A stretch of DNA of 64,000 bases from Cryptomeria japonica (GCF_030272615.1 NC_081414.1:809323069-809387068); one strand, 5' to 3'. Shown: positions 36,985 to 48,728, counted from the first letter of the stretch. The notes: generated by a model not told the origin, from the sequence alone. Translations and numbers: made by a program.

Positions 36985-37130
36985 GATGTATGTTTTTATA
37001 TGTTGTAAGATGTATCTTGAAAATGAGATGTATGATTTGATATGCTGTGTGATGTATCTTGAAAATGAGATGTATGATTTGATATGCTGTGAGATGTATC
37101 TTGAAAATGAGATGTATGATTTGATATGCA
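36985..37130. repeat. 42-bp tandem repeat in element A
   Basis: Three units of TGAAAATGAGATGTATGATT continuing TGATATGCTGTGAGATGTATCT, with period 42. It produces repetitive open frames on the minus strand that are not genes. Confidence 0.9.
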
Positions 37131-38051
37131 ACTAAATGTAAAAGGATATGCAAACATGTTAAATGATATGCAACTAATTGTAAAATGATATGCAACTATG
37201 TTTTTGGTAGCATCCTCATTCTGTATTTGCCATCCGATATAGCCATATGTTGTTTGTTTTCTTTTTAGGTATCATCATTGAGCATTGATTTGTTTAAGAT
37301 ATGTTAAAAATTTATACAAGCATAATGGTATAATTGAACCATAATGACCTGAGAAAAATTTACATGATATTTGATTTTGCAAGATAGCACAAGCGTCAAG
37401 GTATAATTGAACCAGGACGACCTGAGTGCGTATTGCATAAACAAACAAGATTAGATCATTTGTATGCGTGAAGTGGAATCAGGCCTTCAGTGATATTCGA
37501 TGTTTCACATCTCGAGGCAAGTATTCACATAGGACATGTGATCGCCTCCCAGACAGAAGACTAAGAAAACATTGGAAGTTCCTCATGATCTCTAGCTTTG
37601 AAGCATTTAGTGAGACAAGGAAAAGAATCCAATAATTCAAAAAGTTCAAAATGCAAAACTAGTCAAGATTTTATGTTGTAATGCAACATCCAGTACTTCA
37701 GAAAATCATCCATCCTTGGTATTTTTGTGAATTGTTTTGCTTTGCGATGAAGCGTAGTTTTTGGTTTGTAGGATGTCATGCTTTAAATAGCCTTGATGTC
37801 TTGAATGTTTGCAATATTGAGATGATTTGAATGCCCCTAGCTGAGTGTGCCTCTTGATGTGAATATGTACAATGATTTCCAAGCCATGGTGTATTTGTGG
37901 TAAGAGGATATATATGGATAAACCAGGATAGTGACTACGCTAAGTATGTCCTGAATGGATATTTGCTAGGTGTCGGGCGATGGCCGATAGTGTTTGTATG
38001 GATAAAATGGTATGGAGATAGATAGAGGAGCCATTCTTTCACAAGAGCGCC

Positions 38052-38068
38052 TGTTTACCAGGTTTTCA
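38052..38068 (-). promoter_or_regulatory. conserved hairpin motif after integrase, element A copy
   Basis: Sense strand GAAAACCTGGTAAACAGGCG. CCTG and CAGG can pair around GTAAA. Element B has two copies at 59029-59047 and 59085-59103. It lies about 100 bases after the integrase stop in A and about 110-190 bases after it in B. Confidence 0.6.
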
Positions 38069-38158
38069 CCATTTGTTTTTATTGTACTTTGTTTTTGCTT
38101 TTTTTCTGGATTTTTTGATTTTTTTGCTTGTTTTGGCTTTTTCCGTGCACTAGACTAC

Positions 38159-39400
38159 TTAAGTGTAGTATTTCTTCAGATGGATGTTGTTAGTTGGTTC
38201 GTCGAGCACATCTCCTTCTGAATTTGTTAGCTGATAGGCACCTAATCCATAGACTGATATGATAACATAGGGACCCAACCAGTTAGGTTCAAATTTCCCT
38301 TTCTTTTCTCGATCTTGCTGATTTCTTGGATTTTCTTTGAGAACTAGGTCACCAACTTTGAAATTGCGGGGAATAACCTTGTGATTGTAGCTCCTGCACA
38401 TGCGTTGTTGATATGCTTTGAGATGAGTATAAGCATGCTGATGTCTTTCATCTAATAGTTCAAGTTCTTGCAGTCGGTTAACTCGATACCCTTCATCGGG
38501 GATTAAACCTTTCAAAGAGACTCTGAGAGATGGGATTTCTACCTCCAGGGGTAAAATGGCTTCTGATCCATATACCAAGGAGTATGGTGTTGCTCCTGTA
38601 GGTGTGCGGATGCTGGTTCTATATGCTCAAAGTGCTGGATTGAGTTGCACGTGCCAATCTTTGCCTGCATCATTCACTATTTTCTTGAGGATTTTCAGTA
38701 TTGTCTTGTTAGACGCTTCCGCTTGACCATTTCCCTGTGGGTAGTATGGTGTAGAGAACCTATGTTGGATTTTGAATTTTTCACATAGTTCTTGGACATC
38801 TTGATTTTTGAAAGGCCATCCATTATCTATGATGATTGAACTTGGAATACCATATCTGCAGATCAGATAATTGAGGATAAAAGAGGCAATTTGTTTCCCA
38901 GTCACTCTGGTCATGGGAACTGCTTCTATCCATTTGGTAAAGTATTATGTTGCTGTTATAATAAACTTGTGTCCATGTGAAGATGAAGGATGAATTTTTC
39001 CTACTAAGTCCAGTCCCCACTGACAAAAGGGCCAGGATGTTGTAAATGGCTATAGTTCCTGTGCTGGTGCATGTATCAGATTACCATGGATCTGGCATTT
39101 AGGACATTTCTTAGCGAAGTGATTTGAGTATTTCTCCATTGTAGGCCAGTAGTATCCCATCCTTAGAAGCTTTTTAGCAAGAGTAGTGCCACTTGAATGT
39201 GTGCCACAAATACCTTCGTGAAGCTCGTGTAAAGCAGAATCAGAATCATTACGATCAAGGCAAAGAAGAAGAGTACCATCTAGACCTCGACGATACAAAG
39301 TATCAGCGGTAAGGGTGTAACGGGTAGCTTGTCAGATAAAGTTACATTTTTGGTTACGGGATTGGTCAATTGGTAAGATATTGTGCTTGAGGTAGTCATA
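38159..39400 (-). pseudogene. element A integrase
   Basis: On the minus strand: the zinc-binding part at 39298-39050 (HEGICGTHSSGTTLAKKLL, then CPKCQIHGNLIHA, so H, H, C, C are all present); the catalytic core at 39026-38627 in two frames (MTRVTGKQIASFILNYLICR, IIDNGWPFKNQDVQELCEKF, YYPQGNGQAEASNKTI, which supply the second Asp and the Glu); and the C-terminal part at 38578-38159 (VYGSEAILPLEVEIPSLRV, NWLGPYVIISVYGLGAYQLT) ending at a TAA. Integrase joins the DNA copy to the host chromosome. A frameshift near 38915 and several stops show decay. The first Asp region is in another frame. Confidence 0.87.
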
Positions 39401-39511
39401 TATCGGTCCATATAATAGAGAATCTGAACCAGTCAAGGCATAGATAACCTGGGATTCAGAGTGGTCATAGGCGGGGGAGAACACTTGCTCTACCAGGAAC
39501 TCATAACGACT

Positions 39512-39962
39512 CTATTGCTCTGGAATTTGTAGTAATGAAGCGATAGTAGCCATTGCATCGGCTGCTTTGTTGTTTAACCTTGGTATTTGTTTGAAGGTGA
39601 TGTGCACAAAATACTGTTTGAAGTCATCCACCATTCGCTTGTAGGGTAGTAGCTTGTCATCCTTTGTTTGATAGTCATTGTTGATTTGATAGACGACTAG
39701 TTGTGAGTCTCCATAGACCTTTAACTCTGTGATTTTCCATTCTACAGCCATTTTGATGCCTATAACCAATGCCTCATATTCAGCCACATTATTTGTGCAT
39801 GGAAACATAAGCCTATATGATCTTGGTATAGTGTGTCCTTCAGGAGTGATGAACAGAATACCAGCACCTGAACCATGTTGTGTATAGGATCAGTCAAAAT
39901 ATAGGGTCCATTGTCTGGTAGAAAGAGCAAGAACATCGTTGTCTAGAAATTCAATCTCCATG
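39512..39962 (-). pseudogene. element A second RNase H (Tat-type)
   Basis: Begins near MEIEFLDNDV. Motifs: YFD-stop-SYTQHGSGAGILF (the Gly after the first catalytic Asp is now TGA), NNVAEYEALVIGIKMAVEW with the catalytic Glu, and YGDSQLVVYQIN with the next Asp; the last is in NNKAADAMATIA. This extra RNase H type domain between the ordinary RNase H and integrase is characteristic of Tat elements. It should cleave RNA in RNA-DNA hybrids. Confidence 0.85.
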
Positions 39963-40500
39963 GTGTGTTTGCCTGGTAGCGGTACTTCAGCCAACTGACC
40001 TACAATTGCTTGTCCTTTGATTGCTCAACTTTCTGTGTATTGGATGTCAAATTCACTGAGAATCATGACCCATTTAGCCAATTGGCCTGTAAGAGCTGCT
40101 TTACTAAGTAGATATTTGAGAGGATCAATTTTTGCGACTAGCTTAATGGTGTGTGCTAGCATATAATGTCAGAACTTCTGAGATGCGAAGACCACTATTA
40201 GGCAAGCCTTTTCAATGAATGTATAGTTGATTTCATAGCCATTCAATGTCCTACTAATGTAATATATGGCGCGTTCCTTCTCTTGTTGATCTTCTTGTGC
40301 CAATAGTGCCCCCAGTGATATATCTGTTGTTGAGATATATAGGATAAGAGGCTTTCCGGCGACTGGTGGTACTAGAACTGGTGGATTCATCAGGTACTGT
40401 TTGATTTGGTAAAAAGATTCTGCACACTTGGTCTCCCATTTGAATGGTACATTTTTGTGTAGTAAATGGTTAAATGGTAGACTTTTATCTGCTAGCTGAG
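39963..40500 (-). pseudogene. element A first RNase H / connection domain
   Basis: Visible as PLILYISTTDISLGALLAQE and YYISRTLNGYEINYTFIEKA, then LIVVFASQKF, the usual gypsy RNase H start directly after reverse transcriptase. Further on, PLKYLLSKAALTGQLAKW-like text is readable with stops. It has the typical degenerate look of the tether RNase H of Tat elements. Confidence 0.8.
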
Positions 40501-41575
40501 CGATGAATCGCCTGAATGATTGAAGTCATCCTTGTAGAGATCTGAGTTGACTGATATTCTTTGGTGGTGGCATGTCCATAATGGCTTGTACCTTTGCTGG
40601 ATCTACTTCAATGCCTTTATTTGAGACTATATAGCCTAGTAACTTGCCTGATGTAACCCCGAAGACACACTTCTTAGGGTTGAGCCTGACTTGGAATTTC
40701 TCCAATCGATCAAAGATCTTTGTTAGAATGCTGAGATGTTCTGCTCTGGTGAAAGATTTAGCGATTAAATCATCCACATAGTCTTCCATAAATGTATGCA
40801 TCATGTCATGGAATATTGTTGTCATTGCTCTTTGATAGGTGGCCCCTGCATTCTTTAAGCCAAAAGGCATAACATTCCAACAGTACGTTCTCCAAGGATA
40901 GGCGAATGCGGTTTTATCTTGATCTTCTAGGGTTATTTTGATTTGATTATAGTTTGATAAACCGTCCATTAGTGAGAGCATTGCATGGCCTACTATGAGA
41001 TCTACAATTATGTCGATACTGGGCAGAGGAAAGTCGTCCTTTGGACAAGCTTTGTTGACGTCTCTGAAGTCAATGCATATTCTGATACTACCATCTAGTT
41101 TTGATACTGGAACGATGTTGTAAATCCATTCTGCATAGTCAATGGGTTGGATGAATCCGACGTCTAATAATTTTTTTAGTTCAGTTTTGACCATGAGCGC
41201 CACCTGTGGATTCATTTTTCATAGCTTTTGCTTGACTGGTTTAACTCCTGAAGAGATGGACAAGTGATGCATGATTAAGTGTGGATCCACTCCAGGCATA
41301 TCAGCATATGACCAAGCAAAGTTAATTTGCTGTTCTTTAAAGAAAATGATGAATGTTGATCTTTCTTCCTTTGTCAGAGATTCTGCAAGGTGTAGGTTTC
41401 TGACTGCTTCCGTGGTACCAATGTTGATTGATTGAGTGGGCTCAATCAATATGGGTGATCGCTCATGAAAGTGCTCAGGAAGAGTGTCAAGTCTCCTATC
41501 GTTAGGTGCCTTAAAAAGGTTTTCACCCTCAGATGCATCCTTTATTTTTACTTTTTTGTGATCTAGAGCTGCCAT
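40501..41575 (-). pseudogene. element A reverse transcriptase
   Basis: Order: an N-terminal lead with HFHERSPILIEPTQSINIG (41575-41219), a stop at 41216-41218, then the polymerase: VALMVKTELKKLLDVGFIQP, ICIDFRDVNKACPKDDFPLP, LMDGLSNYNQIKITLEDQDK, CWNVMPFGLKNAGATYQRAM, MEDYVDDLIAKS with the YVDD catalytic pair intact, and LNPKKCVFGVTSGKLLGYIV. This 229-codon stretch has no stop, the best preserved piece of A's pol. It copies element RNA into DNA in virus-like particles. Confidence 0.9.
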
Positions 41576-42205
41576 TGACTAGTTTTCAGCATCAGATTCT
41601 TTATTTGGTTCATTTTTGCGACTGAGAGACTTGGCACTCCCTGGTTTGTAGACATCGTTACTTTGTTCACTGGTAGAGCCTGTTTCCAGATTTACGGTAC
41701 ATAGGTAATGGATAATAGACTCATCATCTGGGAAAATTGGTAGATCATGGATTTCAGGTTCATCCTAGTTGATGAGGTCAAGAAAGACAAGCGGTAAGGA
41801 ATCATTAGGTGGATCAAATTCAGCTACTGTGAGGGTTAGGATAGAGTTTTCATCATGATTATTCTTGGTTTTAAAGAAGTCCAGGATTTTGTCGAGGTCT
41901 TCGATGGTATTATCTTCTACATAGACTTGTTCATAATGTTTTTGTTCGCTTTCCGTGGCGTCATAGATATTCTATGGTCCAAATTCAAGAGGTCTATCTC
42001 TTGCGCTATGTTTTTCTTGAGAAAGAGATATAGAATTAGTATCATTAGGGATATCTGTAGTAGCATTGGAGCAGGTACCCCATTCATATTCATTGGAATC
42101 AGTCTCCGAGGCATCATCCCAGATTCTATCAGTGCTATAAACTGGTATGTTGTATGGTGAAAACAAATTTTTGATGATAGATACCATTTTGATAGTTTTT
42201 GTTGA

Positions 42206-43060
42206 TTATGTGTCAGATCCGTCTTCTATTTTCTGTATTTGTTCATAGACTGTGCTTCTTCGGGGAGAAACAAAGGTATCTGAAGATGATTTTATTGTTT
42301 CTTGAGATATTGGTGTTTGAATATGAGCTACTGTTGCAGATATGGCCCTTTTGTGTTTTAGAAACTTTTCCAGATGTAACTTCTGATCCTGACGTTCCCG
42401 TGCCTTGTGGATTGTTTCTGCTGATTCAAAGAGTGCTTCCTGCCAGGATTCTTCTTTGTACTTCATCTTTACTTTCCATTGAGGTTTTGTAGTTAGGTGG
42501 GGTGGCCTTTTTAATAGGAAGGTGAGCTCACAACCCAAGCCTGCTTTATTTCTATTGGGTTGTGAAGGAAGATTTATAGGTTCAGTGACTCCTTCCTTGC
42601 ATTTCCCAATAGGTCCTTTACCGTCATATCCCATTTGCTGCATGATTAAGTATCCTTTTCCATATAGGTGTGTAGGTAGAACAATGTCCAGAGAGCTACT
42701 CTATTATCTTCTTTCTCATCTTTGTTTAACCAGCTAAGAATATCCTTGTCTTCTGCTTCATATGCCAGAGTGCCCAATTGGATGAAGGTACCATCAAATT
42801 TGGTGATGGGCTGAGTGACCAGATGTGTTGATGTAGTAGGCAATCCATGAGATCTAGGTGATGTTGGCAATTTGGCCAAACATAAAGGCTCCAAAGAGTA
42901 TTCTCCCATACCTTGGTCTTTGATTTGCATTTTTTGTTTGAAGTCTCCCCATAAGGAGTTGGATTTTGCTGTTTGTTGATCTGATGTTGAAGATCGCTGC
43001 TTTTCTCTATTATGAGGAACCAAACTGTCTTGGGTTGCCCTCATTGCGTTGCAATGTTGA
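42206..43060 (-). pseudogene. element A G-patch-like region between protease and reverse transcriptase
   Basis: Two open pieces in different frames. The diagnostic part is MQQMGYDGKGPIGKCKEGVT then NRNKAGLGCELTF, glycine-rich like a G-patch. Element B has an equivalent piece (IQRMGYSGTRPSSKQKEGIT, then KVGLGYNP near 53945-54070), and element C has FGLGYNPCK. G-patches usually bind RNA helicases or RNA; in retroelements they follow protease in some lineages. A linker of low-complexity acidic text (41600-42205) follows before reverse transcriptase. Confidence 0.65.
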
Positions 43061-43139
43061 AATGGATTGTGATCAGCAGATATGGAGACTTCTTATCCGT
43101 CATAAGGAAATTTGACACACTAGTGATACGTACAAGGTA

Positions 43140-43721
43140 CTACTTGCATTTCATGTATCCAGGGTCATCCTAACAAAATATTGTAGGTGAGATCAATATC
43201 TAAGACCTGACATATAGTAGCTTTTTGCACTGATCCTACTTGAATGGGTAATATCACAGTTCCTTTAGAGGACCTTTCCTCATCATCATATGCCTTTATG
43301 GTAATCTTCTTGCAGGGATCAATAGATTCTTCTGAGAAGCCTAATGCACGGATAAGCTCAAAGTACATATATTAAGTCTGACTCCTCCATCTATTAGGAC
43401 TCTTTATACTCGGTGTTTGCAAACAATGACTTCGATATGGAGAGGAGTATTATGCAGATGACTTAAGGAAGCATCGTCATGTTCTGAGAAGGTGAGGTTA
43501 TGAGGTCCAGTCATATGGGCGACCATGGCTTGAAATCTGTCTGTATCCAAATTTTGAGGTACATTGGTTTCCAATAGCGCTTGTTCTAATATGTCTTTGT
43601 GCTTTGGTGATAGTTTCAACAATTCTAGTATAGATATTTGTGCTGGAGTTTTACGGAGTTGGCTAACCAAGTCATATTGGATTTTTGGTGTGGTAGTCGT
43701 AGGCGCAGTATGTCCTTTCAA
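43140..43721 (-). pseudogene. element A protease region
   Basis: Linker first (IQYDLVSQLRKTPAQISILE), then retropepsin. The active-site block reads VLIDGGVRLNICT; family form is IDGGAGLN, so Ala-Gly has become Val-Arg in this copy. Then come ALGFSEESIDPCKKITIKAY, SSKGTVILPIQVG and IDLTYNILLG. A stop after KHRV and a frameshift between ICT and YFELIRAL separate the parts. The enzyme would process the polyprotein. Confidence 0.82.
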
Positions 43722-43775
43722 GACATATTTCTGAGTTTGGGTTGTTACATTGACAGATTCATGATCACGCTTATC

Positions 43776-45627
43776 TCAGATGGTGATGACATTTACTTGA
43801 TGATCTTCAGCTGATATGTGATTTATGGTGTTGTTGTAGATATGGTTGACATGAGCTCTGTGTGGATCATTTGAGGTTGAATCTCCCTCTTTGTTATAAT
43901 TGGGAAGAGGATTTTTAAAGGCTCCATGATCACCATTTGTTTTGAGACCATCTACTATTAAGTCACCTCGATCAATCATATCTTGCACCACGTGTTTTAA
44001 TCTCATGCAATCGTTCGTCTGATGACCCTTGTTACGATGGTAATCACAATAGTGTGAATCATTCCACCAAGGTGGTTTGATTTGGGGTTCATAGTTGCTA
44101 ATTGGAGGCAAAGAAAGAATCTTGTGTGCCAAAAGTTCTCTGAATGCTGATTCTAGTGATTGCCCCAGTGGTGTGAAGATACGTTTTTGGAAATTGTTCA
44201 TGTTGTTGCGTGAATTGTTGCTAGGTCCTGGATTCATGTTTTTGCTTTGAGTATTATTGGTGTTGTTTGTGTTGAGTTGTCCTTGATCGGTGTTTGGTGC
44301 ACATGTGTGAGCATTTGGATTAGCAGTTTTAGGATTTTTCATGTTTTGAGGATTTCCGGATAATGCGAGCATTGCTTGCTTCGATTTGGGATCATATGAT
44401 TCATTGTTGCCTTCGTTTTTGTTTCGAGTCCAAAATCGAGATTTGTCAAGGTTGGTATTGATCTGGTTATTGTAGTTTGATGAGTTTGTTCCTTCCTTGT
44501 AGAATTTGAGTGTTCCCTTTTTGACACATGCTTCCTCTACTTGAATGCCATTCTCAATTAATTTAGCGAAAGATGGTATGCATTGAAGTTTTAGTCTATA
44601 ACTCATTTCACTATTCAAGTTATCGATGAAGATTTCCATTTTCTCCTTCTCGAGAATATCTTGAGGATATCTGGATACCATATGTCACCAGCGTTGAAGG
44701 AATATCATGAATGTTTCATTGTTTTTTTTGTTTGGTGTTACAAACATCTAGCATGGTTATGGCATGTTGGATGTTGTAGGAATATTGGGTTATGAATTTG
44801 TTAACCAATTCATCAAATGATCTGACAGGTGGTGTAATTTTGGATAACCATTCCATGGTTTGTCCTCCCAAGCTTCTTGGGAATAACCTCATCAAATAGG
44901 TGTCATCATGAGCAAATTCAAGGTTCATGGTGCAAAATTCTCAAACATGATCTTGGGGATCACTTTTCCCATCATATTTATCAAATTTGGGAACGTCTGA
45001 GTTGGGAGGAAAAGGCACCATGTTCAATCTTCTGTCAAATGGATAAGGACAGAATTCGTTTAAAGAGTACCGCACTGTTGTACCTTGTTGCATATCCTGT
45101 ATTTGCCTTTGCAACAGTTGCATTTGTTGAGTAAGGGAAGCCAAAGGTATATTGTCTTGTCGAGGGAAAAGTTTTTCCCTTGTATTTGTTCTCAGCTAAA
45201 AAGGTGTGGTAAATGGTATATTTTGCTCTGGTGTTTCTAGTTCGGGTATACTCATTTCTGGTATGCATTGTTCTGGAATGTGTTGCTCAGATATCTATTG
45301 TTCAAAGTTACGGGTTTCTTCTTCTCTTTGTTGTTCTTGATATGCATATTGTCGAGATCCAGTTTTAAAGATGTTTGAGTCTAAATCTTCGGGAAGTTTA
45401 ACGCCTTTACTTGTAAGCATGAGCAGATATTTTTCTTTGTCATTTTCCATGAGTCTTTCTACAAGCTTTTGGAATGAAGGGTTTTCCTGACATTCCTGAA
45501 GAAGTGCTTCAGTAATTTCAGGTTCTTCTAAGGGTGGAACTTCAAAAGGATTTGACAATCTTCGATTCATACTAGACTCAGTGTGTGTCTCGCTTTGTTG
45601 GTTTCTTTGAGAGCGAGTAACAGGCAT
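43776..45627 (-). pseudogene. element A gag
   Basis: The probable start is the ATG at 45627 (MPVTRSQRNQQSETHTESS). Parts in order: an acidic N-terminal region; a helix MASLTQQMQLLQRQIQDMQQ; the gag core with FPPNSDVPKFDKYDGKSDPQ, LMRLFPRSLGGQTMEWLSKI and FITQYSYNIQHAITMLDVCN; then after a frameshift ILEKEKMEIFIDNLNSEMSY, an Asn-rich linker, and the modified zinc knuckle CDYHRNKGHQTNDCMRLK near the end. The sections lie in three open pieces (frame change near 44700). Gag forms the particle and binds RNA. Confidence 0.88.
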
Positions 45628-46479
45628 TTTAGTAAAAACTTTCAGTGATGAAAGGGACAAAAGCCTCCTTGATATGTTGCTTGGGGGTGGGTGGTTCTGG
45701 TCAAGATGTGTTATAAGTGATACACTCGTCGGGAAAGAATGCTGGATTGATTTTTCCGCCGCGGTTTATGACTCGATTAAAAGCAGACTTTTGATAGTAG
45801 GCTCTTGTCTTCAAGGGTTCTTTGTCAAATTCGTTGGATTTGTTTTGGATATAACGTTTGACGTGATGAAGGAATACCCGATGAGATTTGAATAGTTGAC
45901 GATTGATGTATAAAAACTTGTTTCTCTTGATGAATTTGGAAAAACTAGGTTGTTGTTTCTTCAACATGATGTTACGATAAAGGTTCTTTCTTCTTAGAAT
46001 ATGAGGATTAGTCATGCATGAGTAATCAATGGTTTCCTTTGATTTGTTTGGATTCAGTTGATCTTGTTTGAAAAATTTCAAATCTTACTCTATCAAAGTG
46101 AAGGTTTAGATGCCCCTTCATGACAAAGTGTGTCAAATGATATGGATAAAGTCTCCCAATATGGAAACTTGATTTGACAAGTTGAAAATTTTAAACAAGT
46201 GTTTTTGTGAGATAAAATCCGTAAGATGGTAAAGGATTTTGTTGATACTAATGATGAGGTTTCTAGATTATGATAAGATAGACATGTTTTATCGTGCGAT
46301 TTGTTTAGGATTTTACAATGTTTGTTTTGATACAAATTTAGCTTAAGAAATAGTCTTAACAGTTTGTTTTCGCTACTCTGTTTGATGAAAAATGATGTTT
46401 GATGGATAAGGCTTCTAAAAATGTTTTTGAAATTTTTAAAATTCCTCACTGTTTTGCCCTTTGTTTTTGTGTTTTGGAT

Positions 46480-46860
46480 CGCGCGCTAAAACAAAGACTA
46501 TATGTGCTACAAAATTTACTCCACGCGCTAAAACAATGACCACACGCACTAGGTTGCCCCCAGACACGCGCTAAAGTTTTGAATGTTCAAAAATGTTTTC
46601 TATTTGTTTTGAAAAATCTATACGCTACCCTGGGCCTGCAACGCGCTAACCTATGAACCTGATGCGCTAATGTTTAGCCTCTACAGGCTAAGCTAATGTT
46701 TCCACGCGCTAGACTATTTCTTTGATGCGCTAAATGGTTTCACACTTTTTTGCCTTGAGATGAAATGCTACTATTTGGAACCGACGCGCTAATTTGATGT
46801 TTTGATGTGCTAACAAAAAGTCTGCACGCGCTAAGAAGTTTCTCTTATGCGCTAAACTAC
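46480..46860 (-). repeat. TTAGCGCAT / TTAGCGCGT motif array, element A leader (inner)
   Basis: Plus-strand text shows ACGCGCTAA or ATGCGCTAA about 14 times (for example CCACGCGCTAAAAC, GATGCGCTAATG, GACGCGCTAATTTG), i.e. TTAGCGCGT/TTAGCGCAT in leader sense. Spacers vary between 15 and 60 bases. Confidence 0.85.
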
Positions 46861-47535
46861 CATGATTTTTCTTTTCATTGATTTTTTTCAAATTTTCAGC
46901 TTTTGTTGTGAAATTTTCAGTTTTGATGGATGATTTTCTGAAGTACCAAATGCAAGCATGGCACAAAAAGTACAACCATTTTACCTAATCTAACAAAAAG
47001 TTTATGTTCTGCGAGAATGTGTTCAAATCCCCAATGTTTTAACAGGTTTTGATACGAATAATACACTTTAGAAAGACTCTTTAGTCAAGGGTCATAAACA
47101 ACATCATAGCCCACTAGTCTCGATATTCCGTCAGCTCAAACAGCCGTGTCACCCCCTAGAGGGCGCCCATTTTTTTGCCTTTTGCCAGAAATTAACCCAA
47201 AGTGAATCGCTTCACAGTTGAGTAGTTATCTTGGGAGATATATGGTGAGTAATCTTAGGGGCGGATTCTTCCCCACCCTTGCACTATGATGTTATAAATG
47301 TCTGGTTACTGACTCGGTTCAAAGCTTCTATTTCTATGGTTCGTAATCAAGCTTCCCATTCGACCGTCAGTGATAAACTCCCTTAGGAGGCTTCCCAACC
47401 TTTAGAACAAAGGCTTTATGTATCTCAAGGATACTGGGGGAAGGCTAATCGCTGCGCGCAACTGTTGAAAAGGACTTTCGTCACTTTCCACATTTGCTTA
47501 TAGTGGGTTGGAATTCTTGGCGTCAAAGTCATTCT

Positions 47536-47564
47536 CCACTTAGGTCGTTCCCTTCACACTGGCC
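47536..47564 (-). promoter_or_regulatory. leader block shared with element B, element A copy
   Basis: In sense, GGCCAGTGTGAAGGGAACG then ACCTAAGTGG. It matches B 22622-22650 with few differences, in the same order relative to primer site and gag. Confidence 0.65.
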
Positions 47565-48365
47565 ATAAATGTCTTTAAGAGTTGATTTCAACTCCTCAAG
47601 AAGGCAGGCCTATTAAAGGATTTAAATGTAGTATGACTGAAAGCGTAAGAGTAGGCTAGCTTTTTGATCACCCAGTTAAGGGGAGAGCATATACCTTCTA
47701 CTTTCGAGACAAGGCAAACAAGGTTCTTTTTATCTTTCAAGTCAATGATTTTCTAAGATCTATATGGAGATTGTTGCTCCATGAAAACATGGTGTTCTTT
47801 TTATTTCCTTCAAAGCAATGATTTTCTAATCTAGGAAAATAATTTGGTCAACAAAGCAAAATTTTGATCTTGGTGGTCAACAAAAGAAATCAATAAAAGG
47901 GGAATAACTTCCCTCTTTGATTTTAAACAAAAAAAATTAAAGTGAGGTTCTTTTTTCTTGAAAAATGTAAAATTGATCCTTTTAAGCACCAAAGGATGGT
48001 GATATTCTTTTTACCCCTTTCTTGCAAAAATAAAGATTGTTTTGTTCCTTTTAGAACTCAAATTGAGAAAGTTTTTCCTAGAAAAAGAAAGAAAAGATTG
48101 TTGTTGTGGTTCGTTTTACAGCCCAAAGTAAGGTGAGTTCAATTTTATCCAACAAGAATTAAAATGACTCTAAATTTTAACTAACTTAACTAAGTTAGCA
48201 AAAATCTAAAACTATTTGTAATTCTACAAATAAAATCCAGCTCTACCTGCAAGAAATTGTCAGTCCTGCAAAAATTCCAATCAAATAGTTAGAAAAATCT
48301 GGATTTTGGTGGACTTCTACAAGTCTAAATTTAATTTTGGTTACAATTTTAATTTTTTCCTTCTG

Positions 48366-48655
48366 TCTGTGATGCGCTACAGAAAGGACTATACGTGCTA
48401 CAATATAACCTAGATGCACTAAAATAATGTCCCAATGCACTACACTGTTTACTGGATGTGCTACTCTATGTGTCGAAAGCACTGCTCTGTTTTTCTCCTG
48501 CGCTGAGACCTACAGGAAAATTAGTGATTTGATGCGCTAAAAGATGGACTTCACGCACTGGATGATGGACTCCACGCGCTAAACAGTGAACTGGATGCGC
48601 TAGGCTATTAATCGGATGCGTTAAAAAGTGATCTTAATGCGCTAATTCATTTTTC
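48366..48655 (-). repeat. TTAGCGCAT motif array, element A leader (outer)
   Basis: Plus-strand GATGCGCTA / CACGCGCTA / GATGCACTA copies, about 14 in 290 bases, such as CTGTGATGCGCTACAG, TTTGATGCGCTAAAAG, CCACGCGCTAAACAG and TTAATGCGCTAATTC. It starts close to the primer site. Confidence 0.82.
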
Positions 48656-48710
48656 CCGCGTGCCTGCAAAAGTGGTTAAATTCAAAAACCAATTTGATAT
48701 ATGGGGTTGA

Positions 48711-48728
48711 GCCTCGTGGTGGGCACCA
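48711..48728 (-). promoter_or_regulatory. primer binding site of element A
   Basis: Minus strand TGGTGCCCACCACGAGGCTC, four bases after the LTR end (TTTC spacer). It fixes the minus direction of the element together with the polypurine tract at the other end. Confidence 0.78.

Larger units (their letters stand above)
36760..38158. other. element A segment between PMD end and integrase end
   Basis: Non-coding. It contains the PMD 3' flank with a TTTTGTACCTTTT phrase and a (TA)n run, a 42-bp tandem repeat near 36985-37130, two copies of a GGTATAATTGAACCAnnAnGACCTGAG phrase (37327 and 37399), and a hairpin-forming motif near 38052 shared with element B. Confidence 0.6.
45661..48710 (-). other. 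element A 5' leader
   Basis: About 3 kb between the primer site and gag, with no convincing gene. It holds two TTAGCGCAT arrays (sense strand), the block shared with element B (47536-47564), and AT-rich low-complexity parts. The many short minus-strand open frames near 45700-46450 show no domain. Confidence 0.65.

Noticed and set aside
36956-37195. Minus-strand frames rich in HIKSYISFSRYI
   Set aside because: They are the translation of the 42-base tandem repeat.
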